NCBI GenBank assembly: GCA_016712315.1
Contig: JADJRG010000013.1
Span: 620,001-684,000, forward strand
Source: Nannocystis sp.
GTDB taxonomy: Bacteria; Myxococcota_A; Polyangia; Nannocystales; Nannocystaceae
Reading direction: 5' to 3'
Length of the DNA stretch: 64,000 nt
Every line of letters begins with the position of its first letter. Positions within the stretch are counted from its first letter, which is position 1. Both the position numbers and the translations under genes were made by a program. Shown one piece after another: positions 28,817 to 37,168 of the stretch. The notes under the pieces are model-generated. The model was given only the letters and a program-made list of their open reading frames with translations. It was not told the origin of the DNA and did not search any database.

Positions 28817-29310
28817 CGGATCACCAGCAGCCGGTGCCGCGGCTGCCCGCGGAGCTCCACCCGCACGCGCAGGTTCGCCTGCGCGGCCACCTGCCAGCGA
28901 TCTGCCGGCGTCGACGGCTGGAGCTGCAAGAGCGGCGTACCCTCGATCGTCTTGGTGTCGATCGCCGCCCCGTCGTAGTCGCGCAGGTGATACAGCGCCG
29001 CGAAGGGCGCGTTCGCGATCGAGCCGTGGATCACCAGGTTCACGTCACAGAACCCGCGCCGCTGCGCCCCCTCCAGCGCCTGCGCGACCCGGATCCGCTG
29101 CGCCCGCAGGTACACCGGCGCGCTCAGGTCGCGGCGGTACACGATCGTCGGCCCCAGCACCGTGTTGCGGTTCAGCAGCAGCTCCACCCGGATCCCCTGC
29201 GCGGGCGGCACCTCCGGCGAGGGCGGCGCCTCCAGCGACACCCAGCGGACCCACACCACGAACGAGTCGCGCTCGACGTCGAAAATTAGCGCCGGATAGA
29301 CCCGCTCCAC
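28813..29310 (-). CDS. Hypothetical protein, no recognised family
   Basis: 165 residues with no signal peptide or transmembrane helix. It begins ERVYPALIFDVERDSFVVWV and has repeated beta-strand-like stretches (VELLLNRNTVLGPTIVYRR, GFCDVNLVIHGSIANAPFAA) and a basic end (RVRVELRGQPRHRLLVIR). I do not recognise it. The start is set at GTG 29310, which lies exactly 7 bases after a minus-strand TAGATT box; an in-frame TTG 9 bases upstream overlaps that box and is unlikely. The stop codon overlaps that of the OmpA-type lipoprotein by three bases. Confidence 0.6.
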   Translation of the reverse strand: MERVYPALIFDVERDSFVVWVRWVSLEAPPSPEVPPAQGIRVELLLNRNTVLGPTIVYRRDLSAPVYLRAQRIRVAQALEGAQRRGFCDVNLVIHGSIANAPFAALYHLRDYDGAAIDTKTIEGTPLLQLQPSTPADRWQVAAQANLRVRVELRGQPRHRLLVIR

Positions 29311-29317
29311 CGCCGCC

Positions 29318-29323
29318 AATCTA
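29318..29323 (-). promoter_or_regulatory. -10 element TAGATT, leaderless start at GTG 29310
   Basis: TAGATT on the minus strand, then 7 bases, then GTG. It is one of the clearest examples of the recurrent leaderless arrangement and it corrects the start of the gene. Confidence 0.5.
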
Positions 29324-29377
29324 CCGCTTCGGTCGGTGGTTGCGAACAGTAGTCACCTGTGGAACGTTCGCCGGGCC

Positions 29378-31000
29378 GTGTCCTCGCCCTCGCCGCCGAT
29401 CACCGTCCCCGACCGCCTCAACATGGCCGAGTGGTTCCTCGACGCCCGCCTCGCCGAGGGCCGCGGCGAGCACACCGCGATCTACTACCGCGACCAGCAG
29501 ATCTCCTACCGTCAGCTCGTCGCCGACTCTTGCCGCGTCACCAACCTGCTCCGCGAGCTCGGCCTGCGCATCGAGGACCGCGTCCAGCTTCTCCTCCTCG
29601 ACACCCCCGAATTCGCCGCCGCATATTTTGGGATCTTGCGCGCCGGCTGCGTCGCCGTGCCCACCAACACCTGGCTCACCGCCGAGGATTACGCCTACTA
29701 CCTCGAGTACGCGCGCCCTCGCGCCGTCATCATCGACGCCGAGGTGTACCCGCGCTTCGAGCCGATCTGGCGGGGCGCCCCCTATCCGCCGCTCGTCATC
29801 GTCGTCGATCGCGGCGGCGCACCAGCGCCCCAAGGCACCATCGACTGGACCGAAGCGCTCGCCCGCCAGCCCGACCACGCCCGCACCGAGCCGACCTACC
29901 GCGACGATTTTTCCACCTGGCTCTCCTCCTCCGGCTCCACTGGGAAGCCCAAGTGCGTGGTCCACATGCACCACGACTTCGTCTGGAACGCCGTCGCCTA
30001 CGCCCACCGCACCCTCGGCCAGCGCGCCGGCGACGTCACCCTCTCCGCCCCCAAGCTCTTTTTTGGCTACTCGCTCGCCTCCAACATGCTCTTCCCGTTC
30101 AGCGTCGGCGGCGCCTGCGTGCTGATCCCTGAGCGCGTCGCCCCCGCCGACTACTTCGAGCTGCTCGCGCGTCACCGCGCCACCCACTTCGTCACCGTCC
30201 CCACCACCATCGCCAAGATGGTCGAGAGCCTCAGCGCCGATCCTGCGCTACGCCGCCACGATCTCGCCCCGCTGCGCGCCCTCATCAGCGCCGGCGAGGC
30301 CTTACCCGGCAGCCTCTACCGCGCCTGGAAGCAGGCCACCGGCGTCGAGATCTACGACGGCATCGGCTCCGCCGAGATGTTCCACGTCTACATCACCAAC
30401 CGCCCAGGCGACGTCAAGGAGGGCTCTCTCGGCCGCCTCGTCGATGGCTACAGCTACCGCCTCATCGACGACGACGGCGCCACCGTCCCCGCCGGCGAGA
30501 TCGGCACCCTCGTGATCACCGGCCCCTCCGCCGGCGCAGGTTACTGGCGCATGCGCGACCAGAGCCGCGCCACCTTCTGGGGCGACTCCGTCCGCGGTAG
30601 CGACAAATTTTACGTCGACGCCGACGGCTATTTTTGGTTCTGCGGCCGCGGCGACGACATGCTCAAGTGCTCCGGCGTCTACGTCTCGCCCGTCGAGGTC
30701 GAGAACTGTCTCTTGGGACATCCAGCCGTGCGCGAGGCCGGCGTCGTCGGCGTCCGCGACGCGGCCGGCCTCGAGAAGGCCTGCGCCTTCGTCGAGCTCA
30801 GCGACGGCTACGCCCCCGCGCCGGAGCTCGCCGACGCGATCATCGCCCACACCCGCCGCCACCTCGCCGCCTTCAAGGCCCCGCGCCGGCTCGAATTTAT
30901 CGACGCCTTACCGCGCACCGAGACCGGCAAGATCCGCCGCGCCGAGCTCCGTCGCCTCGCCGCCGAGCTGAGCCTCACCCCCGCTTCAGACCATGAATGA
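29378..31000 (+). CDS. Benzoate-CoA ligase-like acyl-CoA synthetase
   Basis: 540 residues of the ANL (AMP-forming) superfamily. The N-terminus MAEWFLDARLAEGRGEHTAI closely resembles benzoate/aryl-CoA ligases. The ATP loop is LSSSGSTGKPKCVVHMH, the substrate core YDGIGSAEMFHVYITNRPGD, the hinge YFWFCGRGDDMLKCSG, and the catalytic Lys is in LPRTETGKIRRAEL. It should activate a carboxylic acid, probably aromatic, to its CoA thioester via an acyl-adenylate. GTG 29378 was chosen; ATG 29423 at MAEWF is a serious alternative. It overlaps the downstream creatininase-family gene by 8 bases, so the two are co-translated. No ring-cleavage genes are adjacent. Confidence 0.85.
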   Translation: MSSPSPPITVPDRLNMAEWFLDARLAEGRGEHTAIYYRDQQISYRQLVADSCRVTNLLRELGLRIEDRVQLLLLDTPEFAAAYFGILRAGCVAVPTNTWLTAEDYAYYLEYARPRAVIIDAEVYPRFEPIWRGAPYPPLVIVVDRGGAPAPQGTIDWTEALARQPDHARTEPTYRDDFSTWLSSSGSTGKPKCVVHMHHDFVWNAVAYAHRTLGQRAGDVTLSAPKLFFGYSLASNMLFPFSVGGACVLIPERVAPADYFELLARHRATHFVTVPTTIAKMVESLSADPALRRHDLAPLRALISAGEALPGSLYRAWKQATGVEIYDGIGSAEMFHVYITNRPGDVKEGSLGRLVDGYSYRLIDDDGATVPAGEIGTLVITGPSAGAGYWRMRDQSRATFWGDSVRGSDKFYVDADGYFWFCGRGDDMLKCSGVYVSPVEVENCLLGHPAVREAGVVGVRDAAGLEKACAFVELSDGYAPAPELADAIIAHTRRHLAAFKAPRRLEFIDALPRTETGKIRRAELRRLAAELSLTPASDHE

Positions 31001-31775
31001 GCCCACCACCCCGGCCTCCTGGCACCGCCTCGCCGAGCGCACCTACCCCGAGATCGAGGCGATCCTCGCGCTCGGGCGCCGCAAGGTCGCGCTCTTACCG
31101 GTAGGCAGCGCCGAAGCCCACGGCCCGCACCTCCCGCTCGCCACCGACAGCATCATCTCCGAGGGCATGGCCGAGGCCGGCGCCGCCGAGCTCGCCCGCC
31201 GCGGCGTCGAGGCCGTCGTCCTGCCCACCACCCACTACGCGGTCACCGAGTGGGCCCAAGGCTTCGCCGGCACCCTCACCATCCCCGCCGAGGTCGCCGA
31301 GGCGCAGCTCTTGGCTGTGCTCGCCGGCGCGTCCGCCCTCGGCTTCGATCGCCTCGTTTTGCTCAGCGCTCACCTCGAGCCTGGCCACATCACCTCGCTG
31401 CGCCGCGTCGCCCGCGCCTTCGAGGCCGCTCACGGCCAGCCCTTGGTCTTCCCTGACAAGACCCGGCGCGAGCACGCCGCTCGCCTCACGCCTGAGTTTC
31501 AGAGCGGCTCCTGTCACGCGGGCCAGTACGAGACCAGCCTGGTGCTCGCGCTCCGCCCGGAGCTGGTCCGCCGGCCGATCGCCCGCGCTCTCCCCCCGCA
31601 CCAGGTCCCCTTACACGAGCGGATCCGCGCCGGCGCCGTCGGCTTCCTCGAGTGCGGCATGGACCGCGCCTACTGCGGCGATCCAGCCGCCGCCACCGCT
31701 GAAGAGGGCCACGCCACCCTCGCCACCCTCGCCCAGATCATCGCCGACGCGACCCTGGCCTCCTTTGCTCCCTAA
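30993..31775 (+). CDS. Creatininase-family amidohydrolase
   Basis: 260 residues, the usual size. The metal-binding start LLPVGSAEAHGPHLPLATDS (E-x-H-G-x-H) is intact, as is CHAGQYETSLVLALRPE (HAG..ETS). The loop that normally reads GHGGN is here SAHLEPGHITSL, a clear departure near the active site. Family members hydrolyse creatinine and formamide-type bonds, or process peptides (MftE). The substrate here is unknown. ATG overlaps the end of the aryl-CoA-ligase-like gene (8 bases), arguing for one pathway. The stop overlaps that of the convergent HAD gene by 4 bases. Confidence 0.8.
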   Translation: MNEPTTPASWHRLAERTYPEIEAILALGRRKVALLPVGSAEAHGPHLPLATDSIISEGMAEAGAAELARRGVEAVVLPTTHYAVTEWAQGFAGTLTIPAEVAEAQLLAVLAGASALGFDRLVLLSAHLEPGHITSLRRVARAFEAAHGQPLVFPDKTRREHAARLTPEFQSGSCHAGQYETSLVLALRPELVRRPIARALPPHQVPLHERIRAGAVGFLECGMDRAYCGDPAAATAEEGHATLATLAQIIADATLASFAP

Positions 31776-32455
31776 GGCGCGCAGGCGGCCATCACGCCTG
31801 GCACATACGCCTCCACGTGCGGCAGCCAGCTCTCGCCCGCGATCGCCACCGTCCCCGCCGAGCCCGCGAACTCGCCGATGATAAACGTCACCGACTTCGG
31901 GATCATCACGTCCTCGAACGCCCCGACGTCCGTCACCGCGTTCCCATAAGCTGCCTCAAGGGACAGCCCCTCCGCCAGCAGCGCCTCCAGCGCCTCTCGC
32001 TTGTACGTCCGCGCCGCGTCGCCCGGCACTACCATCTCGGACATGATCAAGCGGGTCCGCGCCGGGTCCCGCGGGAACCCGTGCTCGACCAGCCAGCGCT
32101 CGGTCGCCGCCGGCGAGCCCTCGCCGGTGCCGCCTAGCACCCACGTCTTCGCCCGCGCCGTCAGGTACACCACGACGTACCCGCGCTCCGCGTACGCGTT
32201 CACCAGCGCCGCTGCGGCCTCGCGCGCGATCGGATCGTAGGTCCCGTCCTTCTTCTGCGTCTCCCACTCCTCGTCGTCGATCGTCAGCGTCTCATCGATG
32301 TCAAAGATCACCGCCTCCAGGCACTCCTGGGGGCCGTCGTCCCCCGAGCACCCTACCGACGCCGCCCAAACGACCCCCAAGCCCCCCAGGAGCCCCGGGA
32401 GCCGCCTTCGTCGGCAGGGACGCCCTGGACCACGATCATCGCCGCGTTCGAACAT
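31772..32455 (-). CDS. HAD-type phosphatase lipoprotein (LNS2-like)
   Basis: 227 residues. A basic N-terminus (DDRGPGRPCRRRRLPGLLGG) and hydrophobic stretch end in VGC-S, a lipobox. The HAD core has VIFDIDETLTIDDEEW (DxDxT), VYLTARAKTW (motif II Thr), a Lys in TYKREALEALL and AYGNAVTDVGAFEDV (late acidic residues). The layout resembles LNS2/lipin and class B acid phosphatases, so it is probably a phosphatase acting outside the inner membrane. ATG 32455 is supported by a TAGGCT box 6 bases upstream, which makes the long basic N-terminus real. Confidence 0.75.
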   Translation of the reverse strand: MFERGDDRGPGRPCRRRRLPGLLGGLGVVWAASVGCSGDDGPQECLEAVIFDIDETLTIDDEEWETQKKDGTYDPIAREAAAALVNAYAERGYVVVYLTARAKTWVLGGTGEGSPAATERWLVEHGFPRDPARTRLIMSEMVVPGDAARTYKREALEALLAEGLSLEAAYGNAVTDVGAFEDVMIPKSVTFIIGEFAGSAGTVAIAGESWLPHVEAYVPGVMAACAP

Positions 32456-32461
32456 AGCGGC

Positions 32462-32467
32462 AGCCTA
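32462..32467 (-). promoter_or_regulatory. -10 element TAGGCT, leaderless start of the HAD lipoprotein
   Basis: TAGGCT on the minus strand is followed by 6 bases and ATG 32455. There is no Shine-Dalgarno sequence. Confidence 0.5.
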
Positions 32468-32501
32468 CGCAACCGGCCGACGGCGTCGACGACAAAAGAT
32501 C

Positions 32502-32534
32502 AAAAAAATTTGCGCCGCCTCACCCCTCCGCGGC
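32502..32534 (-). terminator. Probable intrinsic terminator after the AhpD-like gene
   Basis: On the minus strand, GCCGC and GCGGC flank 11 bases and are followed by GCAAATTTTTTT. The 5-bp stem is short and its first arm lies inside the 3' end of the gene, but the T7 run is one of few in the window. It would end the STAS-like/AhpD-like operon before the HAD promoter. Confidence 0.5.
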
Positions 32535-33167
32535 CGCGCGCGCCGCCGCGTAGCGCTCGCGCAGCGCCTTGTCTTTGAAGAGCGGCGTCAGCGGCGGCAC
32601 CGCCTCGAGCGGCATCTCCAACCCCGCCACGATCGTGCACTCGGTCACCCACTCCCAGCACGACAGCGCCGCCGCCAGCGCCGCGTCCTCCGGCTGATCC
32701 GGCCGCGCGCCCCCGCGCAGCGCGTACAGCCGCAGCAAGAGCCCGCGAAGCCGCGCGTAGCTCGGGTCGCTCAGCAGCGCCGCGATCTTCGCCGCCGCCG
32801 CCTCGTCGGGCGTCTCGTAGAGCTCCCGCAGCGCCGCGTCCGAGAGCGGCGTCAACGCCCCACGATCGCGGAACACGAGCAAGTTGCCCGCGTGCACGTG
32901 GCCCGCCCCGCAGTAGCCGCAGCCCAGCCACAGCCCCGCGAAGCCGATCACGAACTGCGCCTCCGCCTCGCCCAGCGCCGTCGCGAGCGCCTTCATCACC
33001 TTGCCCGTGGTCATCGACCAGCGCATATAGCCGCGCACGCCGAGGCTGCGGATCGCCTCATCGTTCACCGGCGGCCGAAAGCCCAGGTACAGCGCGCTGA
33101 CCCTATCGAGCGCCGCCAACGCCCAGCGCTCGCGCAGCGACAGCCCTGTCGAGCGGCTCCTGCTCAT
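32520..33167 (-). CDS. AhpD/carboxymuconolactone-decarboxylase-like protein
   Basis: 215 residues, largely helical. The segment FAGLWLGCGYCGAGHVHAGN contains C-x2-C-x3-H, the redox-active signature of the AhpD superfamily, which includes alkylhydroperoxidases and decarboxylases. The rest (DDAALAAALSCWEWVTECTI and flanks) is consistent with a helical bundle. It may be a thiol peroxidase or redox-linked enzyme; the partner is unknown. The ATG overlaps the TGA of the upstream STAS-like gene in an ATGA arrangement, so the two are translationally coupled. Confidence 0.65.
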   Translation of the reverse strand: MSRSRSTGLSLRERWALAALDRVSALYLGFRPPVNDEAIRSLGVRGYMRWSMTTGKVMKALATALGEAEAQFVIGFAGLWLGCGYCGAGHVHAGNLLVFRDRGALTPLSDAALRELYETPDEAAAAKIAALLSDPSYARLRGLLLRLYALRGGARPDQPEDAALAAALSCWEWVTECTIVAGLEMPLEAVPPLTPLFKDKALRERYAAARAAAEG

Positions 33168-33610
33168 CGCGGGTCCCCTCCCTGCGCCCCGGAGAGCCGC
33201 GCTAGCGCCGCGAAGGTCCCGCGCTCCGCCGCCGCAACCCGCTCCTCCGAGCCGCGCAGCCACTCCACCGCGGCGGCCACGTTGCCGACGATCTTCGCCT
33301 CTTTGTCCTCTGCCATGTGGATCACCCACAGCGCGAGCCCGCGGATCCGCGGCCGATCGGCCACATACACCGCGCGCCCGCGGTGCGCCGAGATCACGCG
33401 CTGAAGCGCCAGCAGCAGCCCTCGCAGGCGCGGGTCGTACGCCGTGATCGCGCTCATCTCGACCAGCACGGTCGTCGGCTGCGCCGAGATCGCCGCCTCG
33501 ACCGCCGCCGTCAGCGCGTCCTTCGCGGCTTCATCGAGGTCCGCGCCGAGCACGAGGCGGACCATGGGTGGCGGCGCGGACCCGCGCTCGAGGACAAACG
33601 ACCCTGACAT
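33164..33610 (-). CDS. STAS-like protein
   Basis: 148 residues. LVLGADLDEAAKDALTAAVE, TVLVEMSAITAYDPRLRGLL and ISAHRGRAVYVADRPRIRGL follow the beta-alpha order of STAS domains of anti-sigma-factor antagonists. The usual phosphorylation site D-S-S-G-L is replaced by DPRLRGL, so control by Ser phosphorylation is unlikely. C-terminal helices extend beyond a typical STAS domain. It is coupled to the AhpD-like gene by a 4-base overlap and divergent from a PAS kinase whose start is 106 bp away, hinting at shared signalling. The domain call is moderate because similarity is structural rather than motif-based. Confidence 0.55.
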   Translation of the reverse strand: MSGSFVLERGSAPPPMVRLVLGADLDEAAKDALTAAVEAAISAQPTTVLVEMSAITAYDPRLRGLLLALQRVISAHRGRAVYVADRPRIRGLALWVIHMAEDKEAKIVGNVAAAVEWLRGSEERVAAAERGTFAALARLSGAQGGDPR

Positions 33611-33702
33611 CAACTCGCGCCGATCATGATGCGACAGTCATCGCTCGGGCCGCAAGCGGCGCCGCGCGAGGGCGCGCCTAGCCCCACTTCGCCGGCGTCT
33701 GC

Positions 33703-33708
33703 TAGCGT
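33703..33708 (+). promoter_or_regulatory. -10 element TAGCGT, leaderless GTG start of the PAS kinase
   Basis: TAGCGT, 7 bases, then GTG 33716. This favours GTG 33716 over in-frame ATGs at 33626/33629, whose intervening codons give a low-complexity Pro/Ser/Ala stretch. Confidence 0.5.
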
Positions 33709-33715
33709 CGTTCAC

Positions 33716-35197
33716 GTGGCCCGCCTAGCGCCGACGCGGCCGAACCTCTTCGCCGACTGGGCTCACCGCTGCGGCGAGGCGATCTTCATCCTCGACGAGC
33801 GCGGACTGCTTGAGGAGTGCAACGACGCCGCTGGCCGCCTCCTCGCCGCTGACCCGTCCGAGCTACGCGGTCGCCTCTTCGCCGAGCTCCTCGTCGAAGC
33901 TGGAGGCCCCGCTGAAGGCGCGCTCCTCCGCGGCCTATTCGACCCCAAGACCCACGAGATCGAGCTGCTGCTGCGCGACGATCGCGGAGAGGCGCGGCGA
34001 CTTCAGCTCCGGATCAGCCGCTGGCGCGACCCCCGAGGCGCCCTCTGGCACGGCCTGCTCGCCGAAGATCACAGCGAGCGCCGCCGCGAGGAGGAGGAGC
34101 TCACCCAGCTCGCCTCTTTCCCCGAGCTTGATCCCAACCCGATCCTCGAGCTCGACCGCGGCGGCGCGATCACCTACATGAACGCCGCCGCGGAGGCCCT
34201 CGACGAGCCGGGCTACCTCGCCACGATCCTCAACGAGCTCGATCGCCTGCTCGTCCGCACCTCGAGCGATCATGGCGCCCACCTCACCCGCGAGCTCCAG
34301 AGCGGCGAGACCTGGTTCGAGCTCGGGATCCACCAGATCGCCGAGTTCCAGCTCACCCGGATCTACGCCCAAGAGATCTCCGCCCGCAAGCGCGCCGAGG
34401 CGGCCGCCGCCGGCGCCATGCGCGAGCTCGAGCGCCGCGTCGACGAGCGCACCGCGGAGCTCGCCCTCGAGGTCGAGATCCGCCGCCGCGCCGAGGAAGA
34501 GGCGCGCGAGGCGAACCGGGCCAAAGGCGCCTTCCTCGCCAACATGAGCCACGAGCTGCGCACCCCGCTCAACGCGATCCTCGGCTACACCGAGCTGATC
34601 CGCGAGGAGCAGGCGAGCGACGACTGGCCGCGCGTCGACGCCGATCTCGGGCGGATCTACGGCGCCGCCCGCCACCTGCTCGCCTTGATCAACGACGTCC
34701 TCGACCTCTCCAAGATCGAGGCCGGCAAGATGGAGCTCTTCGTCGCGCAGATCGACCCTAATGAGCTGCTCGCGGAGGTCGCCGACACCGTACGCGGCCT
34801 CGTCCAGCAGCGCGGCAACGAGCTGATCTGCGCCTGGTGTGCGCTCCCGCCGCTCCGCAGCGACGCGCAGAAGCTCCGGCAGATCCTCCTCAACCTCCTC
34901 AGCAACGCCGCCAAGTTCACCGAAGAAGGCCGCGTCACCCTCGCCGCAGCCCCCCGCGACCAACACATCTCCATCTCGATCGCCGACACCGGCATTGGCA
35001 TCGCCCGCGCCGATCAAGAGCGCCTCTTTCGGCCCTTCGTCCAGGCCGCGCAGGGCCGCGGCGGCACTGGCCTCGGCCTCGCGATCGCGGCGGAGCACGC
35101 CCGCCTCCTCGGCGGCGAGCTCACCCTCGTGAGCGCCCCCGGACGAGGCTCCGTCTTCACCGTGCACCTCCCGCTCGCCGGCCCGGATCGCCTCTGA
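33716..35197 (+). CDS. PAS-domain sensor histidine kinase
   Basis: 493 residues, soluble. Two PAS-like domains (HRCGEAIFILDERGLLEECN and LDPNPILELDRGGAITYMNA) are followed by a long coiled coil (AMRELERRVDERTAELALEV). HisKA has LANMSHELRTPLNAILGY, and the HATPase has LLNLLSNAAKF, ADTGIGIARADQ and GRGGTGLGLAIAAEH. Unlike the other two kinases it carries no receiver, and no response-regulator gene is adjacent, so its partner must lie elsewhere. It is divergent from the STAS-like operon. Confidence 0.88.
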   Translation: MARLAPTRPNLFADWAHRCGEAIFILDERGLLEECNDAAGRLLAADPSELRGRLFAELLVEAGGPAEGALLRGLFDPKTHEIELLLRDDRGEARRLQLRISRWRDPRGALWHGLLAEDHSERRREEEELTQLASFPELDPNPILELDRGGAITYMNAAAEALDEPGYLATILNELDRLLVRTSSDHGAHLTRELQSGETWFELGIHQIAEFQLTRIYAQEISARKRAEAAAAGAMRELERRVDERTAELALEVEIRRRAEEEAREANRAKGAFLANMSHELRTPLNAILGYTELIREEQASDDWPRVDADLGRIYGAARHLLALINDVLDLSKIEAGKMELFVAQIDPNELLAEVADTVRGLVQQRGNELICAWCALPPLRSDAQKLRQILLNLLSNAAKFTEEGRVTLAAAPRDQHISISIADTGIGIARADQERLFRPFVQAAQGRGGTGLGLAIAAEHARLLGGELTLVSAPGRGSVFTVHLPLAGPDRL

Positions 35198-35259
35198 CAC
35201 GCGCACCTTCGCGCATGTGAGGCTGCCCACAGCCGGTGAATTTCCCGCTTGCGGAGCCC

Positions 35260-35275
35260 TGTACGCGGGCGTACA
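35260..35275. promoter_or_regulatory. Operator-like palindrome TGTACGC-GG-GCGTACA
   Basis: A perfect 16-bp inverted repeat 74 bp upstream of the HgdB-like start. Its 7-bp arms and length are typical of a dimeric helix-turn-helix regulator site. Confidence 0.5.
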
Positions 35276-35289
35276 ACGGCCAAGATTTG

Positions 35290-35307
35290 ACTGACACTGT
35301 TGTCAGT
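35290..35307. promoter_or_regulatory. Operator-like palindrome ACTGACA-CTGT-TGTCAGT overlapping a TTGACT -35
   Basis: A perfect 18-bp inverted repeat 41 bp upstream of the HgdB-like start. It overlaps TTGACT (35287-35292), which fits a -35 box, so a bound repressor would block RNA polymerase. A partly overlapping TGTCA-G-TGACA follows at 35301-35311. The form resembles TetR-family sites. No clear -10 box follows at standard spacing. Confidence 0.55.
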
Positions 35308-35348
35308 GACACGCGCGTCAGCGAAACTCTCCCGCGAGGTTGACCCCC

Positions 35349-37145
35349 ATGGCCATGACCACAGAACACCGCTCCTCCCTCCTTAAGATCGCCCAGCAGC
35401 CGCAGGTTCAGTCGCTGCTCCACGACGCGGAGCGTCAGATCGCCGCTGAGGAGGGCGTCTCGTTCGCCGGGATCAACGTCAACGCGCAATTCAAGAAGCC
35501 CGTCGAGCACGCCTTCACCGCCCCGCAGCGCGCCCACACCACCCTGCTCTTCGGCGGCTTCACCTTCCGCCACGAGCACCTGCTCAAGGGCATGTTTGAG
35601 AGCCTCGGCTACCTCACCGAGGTCGTGCCGACCCCCAACGTCAACGCCTTCCAGCTCGGCAAGGAGTACGGCAACAACGGCCAGTGCAACCCGACCTACT
35701 TCACCGTCGGCAACCTGGTCCAGTACCTCCAGCACCTGCGCGACGACAAGGGCCTCAGCGTCCAGCAGATCATCGACAATTACGTCTTCCTCACCGCCGG
35801 CGCCTGCGGCCCCTGCCGCTTCGGCATGTACGAGGCGGAGTACCGGCTCGCGCTCCGCAACTCCGGCTTCGAGGGCTTCCGCGTGCTCCTCTTCCAGCAG
35901 AAGGGCGGGCTCCAGCAGGGCGACGTCGAGGCCGGCCTGAAGATGGACATGGACTTCTTCATGGGCATGGTCAGCGCGATCAACTGCGGCGACATCCTGA
36001 GCGAGGTCGGCCACGCCATCCGCGCCTACGAGGTCAAGCCTGGCGCCACCGACGAGGCGATGGCGGAGTCGCTCGAGTACATGTACCGCGTCTTCAAGAG
36101 CCGCAAGCCCGCGCAGCTCAGCGGCCTCGCCGCCGACGCGATCAAGGGCCGCAGCGAGGGCGCCTTCGACGTCACCGAGAAGCTCGTCAAGTTCCTCGAC
36201 CTGCTCACCACGTCCGACCTCACCGAGCCGCTGCACCACGTGCGCGACCGCCTCGACCAGGTCGAGGTCGACCGCCTCCAGCCCAAGCCGATCGTCAAGA
36301 TCACCGGCGAGTTCTGGGCGCAGACCACCGAGGGCGACGGCAACTTCAACATGTTCCGCTTCCTCAACGCGGAGGGCGCGGAGGTCATCTCCGAGCCGAT
36401 CGCCACCTGGCTCGCCTACCTGCTCTGGCAGACCAAGATCAAGACCAACGACCGCCAGGGCCTGATCGAGGGCTCGGAGGAGTACAAGTGGTACGAGCTC
36501 GGAAAGCGGGCCAAGCTCGAGGCCGCGCGCCTCAAGAAGGGCGCCGTCATCGGCGTCGCCGACAAGCTCTTCCGCCGCGAGTACAAGCGCATGGTCGACG
36601 CCCTCGGCCACATCGCCCACGAGATCGTCGACATGGAGGAGCTCGAGCGGATCGCCCACGAGTTCTACCACACCCGCTCTGAGGGCGGCGAAGGCCACCT
36701 CGAGGTCGCCAAGAACATCTACTACTCGACCAAGTACCTCGCCCACATGGTGCTCAGCCTCAAGCCCTTCGGCTGCATGCCCAGCACCCAGTCGGACGGC
36801 GCCCAGTCGGCCGTGGTCAACCGCTTCAAGGACATGATCTTCCTGCCGATCGAGACCTCCGGCGAGGGCGAGATCAACGCCCACAGCCGCGTGCAGATGG
36901 CGCTCGGCGAGGCCAAGGCCCGCGCCAAGCGCGAGTTCGCCGAGGTCATGGACGGCCTCGAGTACAGCCTCGCGGAGCTGCGCGCCTACGTCGATCAGAA
37001 CCCCGAGCTAAGGCGCCCCACCTACCACTTCCCGCGCGTCACCCCGCGGGTCGTCGGCACCGCCGCTCACTTCGCGATCCACCTCGCCGAGCGTATGCGC
37101 AAAGAGGGCATCAAGCCCGGCCAGATCGCCGTCGCGGCCCAGTAG
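35349..37145 (+). CDS. HgdB/BcrC-like 2-hydroxyacyl-CoA dehydratase-family Fe-S protein
   Basis: 598 residues related to the dehydratase/reductase-component half of the large CoA-activase proteins. Candidate cluster ligands are Cys113 (NNGQCNP), Cys153 and Cys156 (TAGACGPCRFGMYEAEY) and Cys476 (PFGCMPSTQSDG). The ending (RPTYHFPRVTPRVVGTAAHF) has no family meaning to me. In characterised systems this subunit receives an electron from an ATP-driven activator and reduces a hard substrate or double-cubane cluster. The substrate here is unknown. ATG 35349 was chosen; ATG 35355 is also possible and TTG 35340 is less likely. The partner HgdC-like gene follows after 75 bp containing a hairpin. Confidence 0.8.
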   Translation: MAMTTEHRSSLLKIAQQPQVQSLLHDAERQIAAEEGVSFAGINVNAQFKKPVEHAFTAPQRAHTTLLFGGFTFRHEHLLKGMFESLGYLTEVVPTPNVNAFQLGKEYGNNGQCNPTYFTVGNLVQYLQHLRDDKGLSVQQIIDNYVFLTAGACGPCRFGMYEAEYRLALRNSGFEGFRVLLFQQKGGLQQGDVEAGLKMDMDFFMGMVSAINCGDILSEVGHAIRAYEVKPGATDEAMAESLEYMYRVFKSRKPAQLSGLAADAIKGRSEGAFDVTEKLVKFLDLLTTSDLTEPLHHVRDRLDQVEVDRLQPKPIVKITGEFWAQTTEGDGNFNMFRFLNAEGAEVISEPIATWLAYLLWQTKIKTNDRQGLIEGSEEYKWYELGKRAKLEAARLKKGAVIGVADKLFRREYKRMVDALGHIAHEIVDMEELERIAHEFYHTRSEGGEGHLEVAKNIYYSTKYLAHMVLSLKPFGCMPSTQSDGAQSAVVNRFKDMIFLPIETSGEGEINAHSRVQMALGEAKARAKREFAEVMDGLEYSLAELRAYVDQNPELRRPTYHFPRVTPRVVGTAAHFAIHLAERMRKEGIKPGQIAVAAQ

Positions 37146-37168
37146 CGCCGCGACAGCACCCCTTGAAC

